Shown one piece after another: positions 26,643 through 34,922 of a stretch of 51,217 nucleotides of DNA (positions are counted from its first letter, which is position 1; each line of letters opens with the position of its first letter). Below the pieces are notes generated by a model. The model ran no database searches, was not told where the DNA came from, and saw only the letters and a list, made by a program, of their open reading frames with translations. The stretch is from positions 1 through 51,217 of the forward strand of contig NIUT01000209.1 of assembly GCA_002254365.1 (NCBI GenBank). The letters run 5' to 3'. Both the position numbers and the translations under genes were made by a program. This stretch comes from Nitrospira sp. UW-LDO-01. Lineage in GTDB: Bacteria; Nitrospirota; Nitrospiria; Nitrospirales; Nitrospiraceae.

Positions 26643-26695
26643 AGTTCCCCTTTCCTTCCCCTACCTTAGCGAAACAAGGATGAAATGAACGGTGG

Positions 26696-26724
26696 ATTAT
26701 AGGGGAGCCAATGAGGTCTGTCAA
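26696..26724 (-). promoter_or_regulatory. Consensus sigma-70 promoter of the rpmH operon
   Basis: On the minus strand, TTGACA (26724-26719), a 17-base spacer and TATAAT (26701-26696) match the housekeeping consensus at all 12 positions. It lies about 55 bases before the rpmH start. Such a strong promoter fits a ribosomal protein gene. Confidence 0.88.
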
Positions 26725-26886
26725 TTTCATGGCCGTGCGGTTCGTGCTGGATAGTAAGGACCCCATACCTATGCAGTCCGCTCTGTTTCGGTTGAGGCGG
26801 TTTTGTGGTCGCTCACCAGAATGCCACAAAATCCATGGTGACAAGGCAAGCATCTCCTGTACAAGTGGCTGAAACAGAAGGGGGTC

Positions 26887-26970
26887 ATGATTCAAGAACA
26901 AATACGACGAGTGGCATTGGGCTTGCTCGCTGTTTTAGGTGTGTTAGTATGCCCCAGTCGGGCGCACTAA
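26887..26970 (+). CDS. Possible 27-residue signal-peptide-like small ORF
   Basis: An ATG at 26887, preceded by gaaggggg five to six bases upstream, opens a short frame. It encodes a basic start (MIQEQIRR), a hydrophobic core (LGLLAVLGVLV) and then CPSRAH and TAA. It looks like an isolated export signal or a single-helix small membrane peptide. It lies in the divergent gap between the rpmH promoter and the lipoprotein gene. It may be a true small protein or the broken start of a lost gene. Confidence 0.35.
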   Translation: MIQEQIRRVALGLLAVLGVLVCPSRAH

Positions 26971-26987
26971 CCTGTTTATTTACTGAG

Positions 26988-27017
26988 CTGACTTATTCAT
27001 GAAAATCGACATATAAT
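26988..27017 (+). promoter_or_regulatory. Probable promoter of the envelope cluster
   Basis: TATAAT at 27012-27017 has CTGACT 18 bases upstream (26988-26993). The leader to the ATG at 27056 is about 30 bases and contains a strong aaggagga ribosome site. Confidence 0.5.
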
Positions 27018-27055
27018 TAGGCATACGAATCGTTTTATTAAGGAGGACCCACAGC

Positions 27056-27667
27056 ATGGTGAGAAGAGTAGCCCTTGTATCGATAACACTGACCCTTGCC
27101 CTTTCCGCAGGGTGTGCAGACCCCCCTACTCAGCAGGTCCAAGAGGCCGAAAAGGCTCTGAAAGAGGCACAGGAAAGCGGAGCGGCTACATATTCTGCGG
27201 AGGAATATGCCAAGCTGGAGGGGACTCTGGCGGCCATGAGGAAGGAAGTCTCAGATCAAGAAGGGAAATTCGGACTGTTTCGGGATTATGACAAAGCGCA
27301 ACAACTCTCCGCTTCAGCCAAGGCAGAGAGTGACCGAATAAAGGCCGCATCAGCTCAAAAGAAGGAAGAGGCCAAAGCGGCGGCATTACAGGCTCAACAG
27401 GTTGCGGAAGAGGCTGTGAGAGCGACTCAAGATCTAGTTGCCAAGGCTCCTGTTGGGAAAGATCGTGCCGCAGTGGAAGCGATCAAGAACGATGTGGAAG
27501 GATTAAAGTCGTTGCTCAAACAGGTGCAGGCATCGATCGACAAAGAAGATTTTCCAGCTGCACAAACTCAAGCCAAGGCCATTCACGACATGAGCCAAGC
27601 CGTTTCAACCGAAATACAGAATGCCCTCGCGAAGGTGGGGAGAGGTAAACCTGGACGGAAAAGATAA
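27056..27667 (+). CDS. Coiled-coil outer-membrane-type lipoprotein
   Basis: This 203-residue protein has a lipoprotein signal ending LALSAGC (Cys20), then a long, mostly helical Ala/Glu/Lys/Gln-rich region (AEKALKEAQESGAATYSAEE, then KKEEAKAAALQAQQVAEEAV). It has the heptad character of a coiled coil. It resembles Lpp-like or DUF4398-type envelope spacers without a firm match. An aaggagga site fixes the start. It is the first gene before two L,D-transpeptidases, enzymes that in other bacteria cross-link peptidoglycan or attach lipoproteins to it. This protein is therefore a candidate substrate or tether (inference). Confidence 0.75.
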   Translation: MVRRVALVSITLTLALSAGCADPPTQQVQEAEKALKEAQESGAATYSAEEYAKLEGTLAAMRKEVSDQEGKFGLFRDYDKAQQLSASAKAESDRIKAASAQKKEEAKAAALQAQQVAEEAVRATQDLVAKAPVGKDRAAVEAIKNDVEGLKSLLKQVQASIDKEDFPAAQTQAKAIHDMSQAVSTEIQNALAKVGRGKPGRKR

Positions 27668-27674
27668 TCGCGGC

Positions 27675-28808
27675 ATGGGAGGAGTGCACACATATAAGAC
27701 AATCGCCGCCATGCTCTGTACGGCCTGCTTGGTCGGCTGTGTACAAGCTGTCCCTCCCGATTTGGTTGCCGCTGTTGAAGCCATCGATCAAGATCTCATC
27801 GCCCTGCGCGCTCCAGAAACTGCTCCTGAAGAGTACGGCCAATTTGTTCGACAATGGGCCCTGCTCAAAGCTCGCACCCAACTGGACGACGATGTGATTC
27901 GCTGGCCTTGGGAGTCAGGCGATCTTGAAAGTGACCTCCGCTGGCTCTACATCATGGGGGAGCGCACCGTTTCACAACTCCACGATCGGCAGGTCTCACA
28001 ACAAAGTGCCATGCAAACGAAGGTGACTCGCCTGGAAAGCCAGATACGTAGCGTCGCAGCCAAGGTTGAGGCGATTGATGGACGCATTCTGCTCGGAGAA
28101 AAAGCCGTTCAGACGGATCACCTCGTCAAGCAGGCACGATCATTTCTGGAACAAAAAGACTACCCGCGTGCCATGCAGGCTGCCGAGAAAGCCGATCACG
28201 CGCTCAAAGTACAAACGTCTTTACTCAGCCAAGAGTTGGGGCGTTACGCAGACGAAAGTCGAATCACATACTGGCAGACTCTGGCCAAGCAGACCGTCGA
28301 TTGGTCGCGTACTCATCAGGCAACCGCGATTGTGGTGAGCAAAGCGGAAAGGGAGCTGAGCCTCTACAAGAGTGGGCGGAAGGTGTTATCATACCCTGTT
28401 CGCTTGGGTTTCAACGGCATGCTTGAAAAACAATTCCAGGGAGACGGTGCGACGCCAGAGGGGCGCTATCATGTCACCGAGAGACGGGGCCAAGGCCAGA
28501 CACAATTCTACCGGGCGTTGGCGTTGGACTACCCCAACGGCGAGGATCGACGGCGTTTCCAGCTTGCCAAGCGGTCGGGAAAAATCGCACCGTCCAAGGG
28601 CATTGGAGGGCAGATTGAAATCCATGGTGCAGACAACGAACGGCTGGCGCTCACGCTCGGGTGCGTCATGCTTGATAACCAGAACATGGTTGTTCTCTAT
28701 GAGAGCGTCCCCGTTGGGACACCGGTCACCATCGTCGGTGCGTTAAGCAAGCAAAATGCGGTAGCATCGGTCTTGGCACAACTCCATGGTAGCAAAGAAG
28801 AAATCTGA
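27675..28808 (+). CDS. L,D-transpeptidase (YkuD domain) lipoprotein
   Basis: This protein of about 377 residues has a lipoprotein-like signal (CTACLVGC). A helical N-terminal half follows (LARLESQIRSVAAK-type coiled coil and a YPRAMQAAEKADHAL repeat-like segment). The C-terminal YkuD domain starts near AIVVSKAERELSLYKSG and contains the catalytic pair IEIHG with LALTLGCVMLDNQN. The usual SHGC is TLGC here, keeping the Cys. It would form 3-3 cross-links or lipoprotein anchors in peptidoglycan. The track start at 27621 overlaps the upstream gene; ATG 27675 lies seven bases after its stop. Confidence 0.85.
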   Translation: MGGVHTYKTIAAMLCTACLVGCVQAVPPDLVAAVEAIDQDLIALRAPETAPEEYGQFVRQWALLKARTQLDDDVIRWPWESGDLESDLRWLYIMGERTVSQLHDRQVSQQSAMQTKVTRLESQIRSVAAKVEAIDGRILLGEKAVQTDHLVKQARSFLEQKDYPRAMQAAEKADHALKVQTSLLSQELGRYADESRITYWQTLAKQTVDWSRTHQATAIVVSKAERELSLYKSGRKVLSYPVRLGFNGMLEKQFQGDGATPEGRYHVTERRGQGQTQFYRALALDYPNGEDRRRFQLAKRSGKIAPSKGIGGQIEIHGADNERLALTLGCVMLDNQNMVVLYESVPVGTPVTIVGALSKQNAVASVLAQLHGSKEEI

Positions 28809-29457
28809 GCCTCTACCAATGGCGCGAATCCTTCTTGCAATATTCGGGGTCACGCTCATCATCCTGTTGGTGATGAATGTCCAGACGACGACCCTTCCCA
28901 CATCCGGTACAAGTCAAGAGATTCAGCGACCACTCGCTGAGGATAAAGGCTCCCTTCGTACGCTCCAGGCCAAATACAAAGCGCTTTCCAGACAGTTGGT
29001 TCAGCTCATGCCCAATCAGCCCTATATTTTGGTGGATACAGCTCGAAACCGCCTTTACGTGAAGCGTCAGGATGAAATCGTGCTGGATGCCATTGCGTCA
29101 ACGGGAAGCGGGACAATTCTTGACAAGCCCGGTGAAGGTAACAATCAATGGATCTTCGATACGCCGCGTGGAGAGTTTCTGGTTCAGTCAAAAATCACTC
29201 ATCCTACGTGGATTAAGCCGGACTGGGCGTTCGTCGAAGAAGGTCTCGACGTACCCAAAAATGCGGCGGAACGGGCGGAGCCCGGTGTGCTCGGTGACTA
29301 TGCGCTGGGGTTCGGTAAGGGGTATTTTATCCATGGAACGCTCTATACTCGGTTGTTGGGAAAGAACGTGACGCATGGGTGCATTCGGCTCAACGACAAC
29401 GATCTGAAAGGTGTCTACAAACTCGCTCGAGTGGGGACGCCGATCATGATCTTTTAA
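28786..29457 (+). CDS. L,D-transpeptidase (YkuD domain), membrane-anchored
   Basis: This 223-residue protein has an N-terminal membrane helix (ILLAIFGVTLIILLVMNV) without a cleavage motif. A coiled segment follows, then a full YkuD domain: YILVDTARNRLYVKRQ at the start, FIHG with THGCIRLNDNDLKGVY at the catalytic centre. All expected His, Cys and Arg residues are present. The start overlaps the upstream transpeptidase by 23 bases; ATG 28819 is an alternative. It is likely an active periplasmic peptidoglycan cross-linking enzyme. Confidence 0.9.
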   Translation: MVAKKKSEPLPMARILLAIFGVTLIILLVMNVQTTTLPTSGTSQEIQRPLAEDKGSLRTLQAKYKALSRQLVQLMPNQPYILVDTARNRLYVKRQDEIVLDAIASTGSGTILDKPGEGNNQWIFDTPRGEFLVQSKITHPTWIKPDWAFVEEGLDVPKNAAERAEPGVLGDYALGFGKGYFIHGTLYTRLLGKNVTHGCIRLNDNDLKGVYKLARVGTPIMIF

Positions 29458-29484
29458 TCCACCGAGCACGCGCAGACATTGCCG

Positions 29485-30120
29485 ATGAACCTCTGCGCTA
29501 TTCTTCTCCTACTCACGTTTGCCACACCGGGGTGGGGAAAGGAGCCTGAGGCCTTTCCCGATCTGAACCTATCCAACGGCCAGGCAATCAAAGAAGCGAC
29601 CAGGGTCCTTGAGGACGAGGTCAAGCTTGCAGCGCGTCCGCAAACCTATATCCTTATCGATCTAGCGACAAAGATCATTCACATAAAGGGCCGAGGGATT
29701 GATCTTCATCGGATTCCCATCATCTCATGGGCATCAAATTCACCGGACCACCTAAAGGGCATTCATAAGCTGACGACGAGACCGGCCGTCGTCAGGCGAA
29801 AGATCGAACCGGGTGCAGGCGCTGAGCAGGAACCGATTTCGGTAGCCGATATGCCGGTCGACTATGTGCTGATATTCCCTCCAACCCTTACCATCACGGT
29901 CGTTCCTTCCGCCGCAGAGGATAATCTGTTGAGGGGGGCGTTGTTCCTGAGTAAGGCATGGTGGCGTCAGACCAAGACCTGGGCCGGCACGGTATTTTCC
30001 AATCAATCCTCCAAGCAGAATGGGCAGCTCCAACTCACTCTCTCAGGTGGCCATTCGCAATCCCTCGCCTGGTCATTGGTGGATGGAATGGCGGTGGTCA
30101 TCAGACGTGCGTCAGATTAA
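29485..30120 (+). CDS. Exported protein resembling a degenerate L,D-transpeptidase
   Basis: This protein of about 211 residues has a signal peptide (LCAILLLLTFATPGWG). The segment TYILIDLATKIIHIKGRGID lines up by eye with the opening strands of the neighbouring YkuD domains (YILVDTARNRLYVKRQ). However, no HG followed by a GC motif occurs anywhere and there is no Cys in the mature region. I read it as a catalytically dead paralogue or an unrelated partner of the two enzymes before it. The track begins at TTG 29479; ATG 29485 is more natural. It ends the envelope operon. Confidence 0.65.
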   Translation: MNLCAILLLLTFATPGWGKEPEAFPDLNLSNGQAIKEATRVLEDEVKLAARPQTYILIDLATKIIHIKGRGIDLHRIPIISWASNSPDHLKGIHKLTTRPAVVRRKIEPGAGAEQEPISVADMPVDYVLIFPPTLTITVVPSAAEDNLLRGALFLSKAWWRQTKTWAGTVFSNQSSKQNGQLQLTLSGGHSQSLAWSLVDGMAVVIRRASD

Positions 30121-30190
30121 GAAGCCCTGATTTCTTCCGATTTTTGGTCAACCATCTCTCAAGACATTGGAGATTCAACTCCCTTCTCCC

Positions 30191-30405
30191 TAGCCCACAT
30201 TATTCATGACAGTTCGTGACGAAACCGACGACACGCCAGGCGAGACGGGCACGCGGAGCACTGAGAGACCAAGGCATACTTGAAACAGTATGTCGAGGTC
30301 ACGAAGGGCGAGCCTGCTCGCCTGGCCGCTGACAGACCGCAGCCAGGCTTGTCGCAGCGGCGTATCTGCGGGTGCAGTAGAAGTGTTCATGAATAATGCG
30401 GGCTA
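30191..30405. repeat. Inverted-repeat element, second family, copy 1
   Basis: The 215-bp block begins tagcccacattattcatga (30191-30209) and ends with its reverse complement apart from one mismatch (30387-30405). No protein-like frame is present. Its left arm continues cagttcgtgacgaaaccg. A similar sequence, inverted, is found at the right edge of the element at 47214-47402. This supports a dispersed miniature element family. It sits directly upstream of the pgi operon promoter. Confidence 0.7.
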
Positions 30406-30461
30406 GACCCTCGTATTAATCAGAGCTTCCTTAGGTAGAGAGACCCGGTATTCAGTTTGCG

Positions 30462-30490
30462 TTGCCTTTTCCTCACTGGATCAATAAGAT
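30462..30490 (+). promoter_or_regulatory. Possible sigma-70 promoter of the pgi operon
   Basis: TTGCCT (30462-30467) and TAAGAT (30485-30490) are separated by 17 bases. Each matches four of six consensus positions. It lies about 60 bases before the pgi start, just after the repeat element. Confidence 0.4.
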
Positions 30491-30549
30491 ACGATCACAT
30501 TTCCCGCCAAATCCGTAATGAGGATTCAATCCGAGAGGAGGCCGTGCCT

Positions 30550-32241
30550 ATGCGCAGGAATGACCAGCTTCCACCACTTTTCCAATCTACGATCACTTCC
30601 GCGCTTGATGCACTCAGTCAGAATCAAGTGGTGGAGCGGATCTGGCAGAAAGATTACCGCCTCTGGAAACAAGAGCCCACAGAAATTTCTAACCGGCTTG
30701 GCTGGCTCACCGTGCACGACCAGATGCGGCAACAACATGAGCAGCTCACACAATGTGTTGCGGCCGCTCACGATCTGAAAATTAAAGATGTGGTGCTGCT
30801 AGGGATGGGCGGGAGCAGCCTAGGTCCTGAAGTCTTCCGCACGGTGTTTGGAACGCAGAAGGGATCGCCGCGTCTCTGGGTTCTGGACACAACCGTTCCA
30901 GGATGGGTTCGACAGGTGACCAAGAGTATCACCCCAACAAGAACGCTCTTTCTGGTCGCCAGTAAGTCAGGTGGGACGATCGAGGTCATGTCGCTCTTCG
31001 GTCATTTTTGGAACCTCCTGACGAAGGCGAAGGGCAGTCATGGAGGAAAGCACTTTATCGCAATTACCGATCCAGGGACCGGCTTGGAGCAAATGGCCAA
31101 GGAGTATGGATTCGGACAAATCTTTTCGAATCCGCCGGACATTGGTGGTCGCTATTCCGTCCTCTCGCTTTTTGGCCTGGTACCGGCGGCACTGTTGGGA
31201 CTCAACATCATGCGTCTCCTCGATCGCGCAGCCAGCATGGCGGAACAATGTCGCAAGGCGGATGACGCGCACTCCAATCCAGGGGCATACCTTGGGGCCG
31301 CGATGGGGAGCCTGGCAAAGGCGGGACGGGATAAGGTAACGGTTCTGTCATCACCGGCTCTGTCAACGTTTGGTCTGTGGGCAGAACAGTTGCTTGCGGA
31401 GAGTACCGGGAAAGAGGGCACAGGTCTCATTCCCATCGCACAGGAACCACTTTTGAAACCCGGCGCCTATGGCACTGATCGATTCTTTGTCTATCTCAAG
31501 CTGAAAGGGGATAAGAATCAAGCACTGGACCGTGCCGTTCAGGCATTGGTCAAGGCCAAGCATCCGGTGCTGCAATTCGATCTCCGAGACCGTTATGACC
31601 TCGGGGCTGAATTTTTCCGCTGGGAATTTGCCACAGCGGTAGCGGGTCACCTTCTGGGTATCCAGCCATTCGACCAGCCGAATGTCCAGGAGAGTAAAGA
31701 CAACACGAATCGGGTTCTGGAAAGTTTCCACTCAACAGGACGGCTTCCGGAACAAACGAGTCATCCAGCGAAAGACGCAGCCCAAACCATCTCAAACCAT
31801 CTCAAGCCAGGCACCTATGTTTCGATCCTGGCCTACACGACTCCAGCCAAGTTGTTCGAGACGGCCATACGTCGTCTTCGCCAAGCTCTCATGGCGCGAT
31901 ATAAGATCGCCACCACTTTTGGATATGGACCACGCTATCTCCATTCAACAGGACAGCTGCATAAGGGCGGACCCAATACGGGTGTGTTCTTGGAACTCGT
32001 TGATGGAATGGCACCGGACCTGTCCATTCCGGCAAAGCCTTTCACGTTCGGAACATTAGCGAAAGCACAGGCGACCGGTGACATCGAATCACTCCGCGCA
32101 CACCATCGGCAGGCGATTCGTGTTCAATTGGGCCGTGACCAAGCTGCCACGGTGAAGGCCATTACAGCGGCGCTGACAGGGACGACAACCACCTCACGTC
32201 GTACCACCCCAAAGAAGCGCCGGACAATCAATCGCCGCTAA
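30550..32241 (+). CDS. pgi: Glucose-6-phosphate isomerase (Pgi type of Tal-Pgi proteins)
   Basis: This enzyme of about 563 residues interconverts glucose-6-phosphate and fructose-6-phosphate. Visible motifs are VVLLGMGGSSLGPEVFR and LFLVASKSGGTIEVMSLF, the two SIS sugar-phosphate loops. The sequence style resembles the isomerase half of the transaldolase-isomerase fusions known in some bacteria, but no transaldolase domain is attached here. Start ATG 30550 follows gagaggagg; the track start at 30457 is too early. The C-terminus is a basic Thr/Arg-rich tail (TTSRRTTPKKRRTINRR). First gene of pgi-pgl-glk-rpiA. Confidence 0.9.
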   Translation: MRRNDQLPPLFQSTITSALDALSQNQVVERIWQKDYRLWKQEPTEISNRLGWLTVHDQMRQQHEQLTQCVAAAHDLKIKDVVLLGMGGSSLGPEVFRTVFGTQKGSPRLWVLDTTVPGWVRQVTKSITPTRTLFLVASKSGGTIEVMSLFGHFWNLLTKAKGSHGGKHFIAITDPGTGLEQMAKEYGFGQIFSNPPDIGGRYSVLSLFGLVPAALLGLNIMRLLDRAASMAEQCRKADDAHSNPGAYLGAAMGSLAKAGRDKVTVLSSPALSTFGLWAEQLLAESTGKEGTGLIPIAQEPLLKPGAYGTDRFFVYLKLKGDKNQALDRAVQALVKAKHPVLQFDLRDRYDLGAEFFRWEFATAVAGHLLGIQPFDQPNVQESKDNTNRVLESFHSTGRLPEQTSHPAKDAAQTISNHLKPGTYVSILAYTTPAKLFETAIRRLRQALMARYKIATTFGYGPRYLHSTGQLHKGGPNTGVFLELVDGMAPDLSIPAKPFTFGTLAKAQATGDIESLRAHHRQAIRVQLGRDQAATVKAITAALTGTTTTSRRTTPKKRRTINRR

Positions 32242-32242
32242 T

Positions 32243-32992
32243 ATGCCCAACACCCCGGATATCCGCATTACCCCCTCGATTCATGAATGGGGGCAGAATG
32301 CCGCAGCGTTCATTGCATCCATCGGTGAACGAGCCATTCGGACCAAGGGCCGGTTTATCATGGCCCTCTCCGGAGGGTCCACGCCCAAGACGCTCTATCA
32401 AGTCCTGGCAACTCCTGAGTGGAACGCGCGGTTCGATTGGTCACGAACCATTTTCCTGTTCGGCGATGAGCGCTGTGTCCCGCCAGAGCACCCGGACAGC
32501 AATTTCAAGATGGCTCACGCCATGCTATTTCAACCCCTCAACATTCACGCTGATCAGATTTTCCGGATGAAGGGGGAGCTTGGAGATCCAGCAGCCGCGG
32601 CTCGAGAGTACGAAGAGAGTATTCGGCGTCTGACCAAGAGTCCTGCTCCACAGGTGCCGCGTATGGATCTTGTCCTACTCGGCCTTGGCGACGATGGGCA
32701 CATCGCCTCACTGTTTCCAGGAACAGCAGCATTGCAGGAGCAGGATAAGGTGGTCACAGTTGGCCAGGCACCCACAGGGGTTCGGTCTCGTATCACCCTT
32801 ACGCTAGGTGTGTTGAACCAGGCAGCTGTGATACTGTTCCTGGTCACCGGTGCCAGTAAGGCGAGCATGGTTCGCCGAGTGATCAAGCCGGAAACGGAGG
32901 GGGATCGTTCTTTGCCGGCGGCGCTGGTTGCACCGGAGTCAGGTCAGTTAGTCTGGATGCTTGATCCAGCGGCTGGAGCTCAATCCAAATAG
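32243..32992 (+). CDS. pgl: 6-phosphogluconolactonase
   Basis: This 249-residue enzyme hydrolyses 6-phosphogluconolactone in the oxidative pentose phosphate pathway. The family pattern is clear: FIMALSGGSTPKTLYQ, then IFLFGDERCVPPEHPDSNF and DLVLLGLGDDGHIASLFPG. It starts one base after the pgi stop and is followed by glk within about 25 bases. The partner glucose-6-phosphate dehydrogenase is not in the window. Confidence 0.95.
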   Translation: MPNTPDIRITPSIHEWGQNAAAFIASIGERAIRTKGRFIMALSGGSTPKTLYQVLATPEWNARFDWSRTIFLFGDERCVPPEHPDSNFKMAHAMLFQPLNIHADQIFRMKGELGDPAAAAREYEESIRRLTKSPAPQVPRMDLVLLGLGDDGHIASLFPGTAALQEQDKVVTVGQAPTGVRSRITLTLGVLNQAAVILFLVTGASKASMVRRVIKPETEGDRSLPAALVAPESGQLVWMLDPAAGAQSK

Positions 32993-33017
32993 GATTTCGA
33001 CAGGAACAAACACGCAC

Positions 33018-34088
33018 ATGATTCTCGCAGGAGACATCGGAGGAACAAAAACGAATCTGGCGCTCTATGACTGGACCACCGAGCGAGTAGAACCGCTACG
33101 CCTGGAGGGTTTTTCCAGTGCGGATTATACTTCGCTGGAAGATATTCTGGTTGAATTTCTCACACCGCCAAGAGCGTCTTCCAGCCTTGCATCCCCGTCG
33201 ACTGAAAATGAGAAGGACAGCAATACAAGAGACCAACTGCCATCTGGATCGGTGAAGCTATCAGCAGCCTGCTTCGGCATTGCGGGCCCGGTCATCGACA
33301 ACCATTGCGAGACGACCAATCTCCCCTGGGTTGTAGATGGAGCGACGATCGCAGCTCGATTTGCGATTCCTCGTGTGCAGTTATTGAACGACTTGGAAGC
33401 CACAGCGTATGGGATTCTGTCGCTGCGGTCGGACGAGCTGGAAGTGTTGAATGTGGGGCATCCTCCCCAAAAACGGCAAGCGCTTGCTCTAATTGCGGCC
33501 GGGACAGGATTGGGGGAGGGCATTCTGTTTTGGGACGGCAAATCGTATCGACCCATGCCGTCAGAAGGTGGGCATGCGGATTTTGCGCCGAACAATGATC
33601 AGGAAATCGACCTGCTTCGCTATTTACGAAGCCAGTACCTTCACGTGAGCTATGAACGCATTCTGTCCGGGCCAGGGCTTCACGCGATCTACGAGTTCCT
33701 ACGCGATACGAAGAAGAATGAGCCGACATGGCTTATGGAGAAAATCAAGGCCGGTAATCCAGCAGCAGAAATTGCGCAAGCCGGTCTCCAAGGACAAGCG
33801 GAAATTGCCAAGCAGGCCCTGGAACTTTTTGCGTCGATTTACGGTGCGGAGGCTGGGAATCTCGCTTTGAAGGCGCTCTCACTGGATGGAGTGTATGTGG
33901 GAGGGGGGATTGCACCGAAGCTCATCGCAAAACTCAAAGATGGAACCTTCATGAAAGGGTTTCTGAACAAGGGGCGTTATAAGAAACTCCTTAATAGCAT
34001 GCCGGTGAAAGTCATTATGAATCAACAGACTGCTCTGCTCGGGGCCGCGTCGGTTGCAGGGGCTCTATCTTTCGCCCCCAGGCCATGA
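33018..34088 (+). CDS. glk: Glucokinase (Glk family)
   Basis: This glucokinase of about 356 residues phosphorylates glucose with ATP. The N-terminal phosphate loop is MILAGDIGGTKTNLALYDW. Further motifs are FGIAGPVIDN, LLNDLEATAYGI and the nucleotide-binding IAAGTGLGEGILFW, with EGGHADFAP in the active site. It belongs to the PF02685 type rather than ROK. Start ATG 33018 is fixed by the family; the track start lies inside pgl. It overlaps rpiA as ATGA. Confidence 0.94.
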   Translation: MILAGDIGGTKTNLALYDWTTERVEPLRLEGFSSADYTSLEDILVEFLTPPRASSSLASPSTENEKDSNTRDQLPSGSVKLSAACFGIAGPVIDNHCETTNLPWVVDGATIAARFAIPRVQLLNDLEATAYGILSLRSDELEVLNVGHPPQKRQALALIAAGTGLGEGILFWDGKSYRPMPSEGGHADFAPNNDQEIDLLRYLRSQYLHVSYERILSGPGLHAIYEFLRDTKKNEPTWLMEKIKAGNPAAEIAQAGLQGQAEIAKQALELFASIYGAEAGNLALKALSLDGVYVGGGIAPKLIAKLKDGTFMKGFLNKGRYKKLLNSMPVKVIMNQQTALLGAASVAGALSFAPRP

Positions 34089-34783
34089 GTCCATTCGATC
34101 TCGAAAGTCTTAAGAAAGCCGCCGCCCTCAAGGCCCTGGACTTTGTCCGAGACGGGATGGTGGTCGGACTAGGAACAGGATCGACCGCGAAGCATCTGGT
34201 CATCGCGCTCGGGGAAAGAGTCCGTGCCGGCATGAAGCTGCGCGCCGTGCCCACGTCGCTGGAAACTGCGGAGCATGCCAGACAGGTGGGGATTCCGCTG
34301 ATCGATACAGCGAACCGTTGGGAAATTGATGTAGCCATTGACGGCGCCGATCAGGTCGATCCAAACTTCAATTTGATCAAGGGCGGGGGTGGCGCGCTCT
34401 TAAAAGAAAAGATTGTGGCAGCATCGGCCAAACAATTCATTGTGATGGTCGATCAGACGAAACAGGTGCCGGTCCTCGGAGGGTCATTCCCTTTACCAAT
34501 CGAAATTATTCCCTTCGGCTGGGGCAGTACCGCACGCGAGATTGAAAGGCTGACCAGGGGTCGTCTGGTGCTTCGAGAGCGCAGTGGGGCGCCGTTCAAG
34601 ACCGAAGCAGGCCACCTGATTCTCGACGTTCATCTGGACCGCATCGACAAGCCGGCCGAGCTGGAGACGGCCTTGAACCTGATTCCCGGTGTGGTAGAAA
34701 CCGGACTGTTTGTCAATCGAACACATATCCTCATCGTCGGCACCGCGGCAGGGGTGCAAACGCTGCATGTCCCGGCGAAATGA
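34085..34783 (+). CDS. rpiA: Ribose-5-phosphate isomerase A
   Basis: This 232-residue enzyme of the pentose phosphate pathway and Calvin-type sugar recycling has complete RpiA motifs: GMVVGLGTGSTAKHL, AIDGADQVDPNFNLIKGGGGAL and KEKIVA. It is translationally coupled to glk by a four-base overlap. With pgi, pgl and glk it forms a four-gene sugar-phosphate operon. Confidence 0.96.
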   Translation: MSPFDLESLKKAAALKALDFVRDGMVVGLGTGSTAKHLVIALGERVRAGMKLRAVPTSLETAEHARQVGIPLIDTANRWEIDVAIDGADQVDPNFNLIKGGGGALLKEKIVAASAKQFIVMVDQTKQVPVLGGSFPLPIEIIPFGWGSTAREIERLTRGRLVLRERSGAPFKTEAGHLILDVHLDRIDKPAELETALNLIPGVVETGLFVNRTHILIVGTAAGVQTLHVPAK

Positions 34784-34922
34784 ACGCGTGCTTAGCAGAC
34801 GAGATCTGTTGTGTAGGATCGGGCGACGTACCCGCGTTCTTCTCTCCCTCTCCATCGTGTATACCGTGCTACCATCGAAATCTGCCGGTGCCACAACAAC
34901 CACCAGACCACAAGGTGACGAG

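Noticed and set aside
26643-27055. Replication origin in the rpmH-lipoprotein gap
   Set aside because: Gene context fits, but I see no DnaA boxes, no AT-rich unwinding region and no dnaA. Kept only as a question in the findings.
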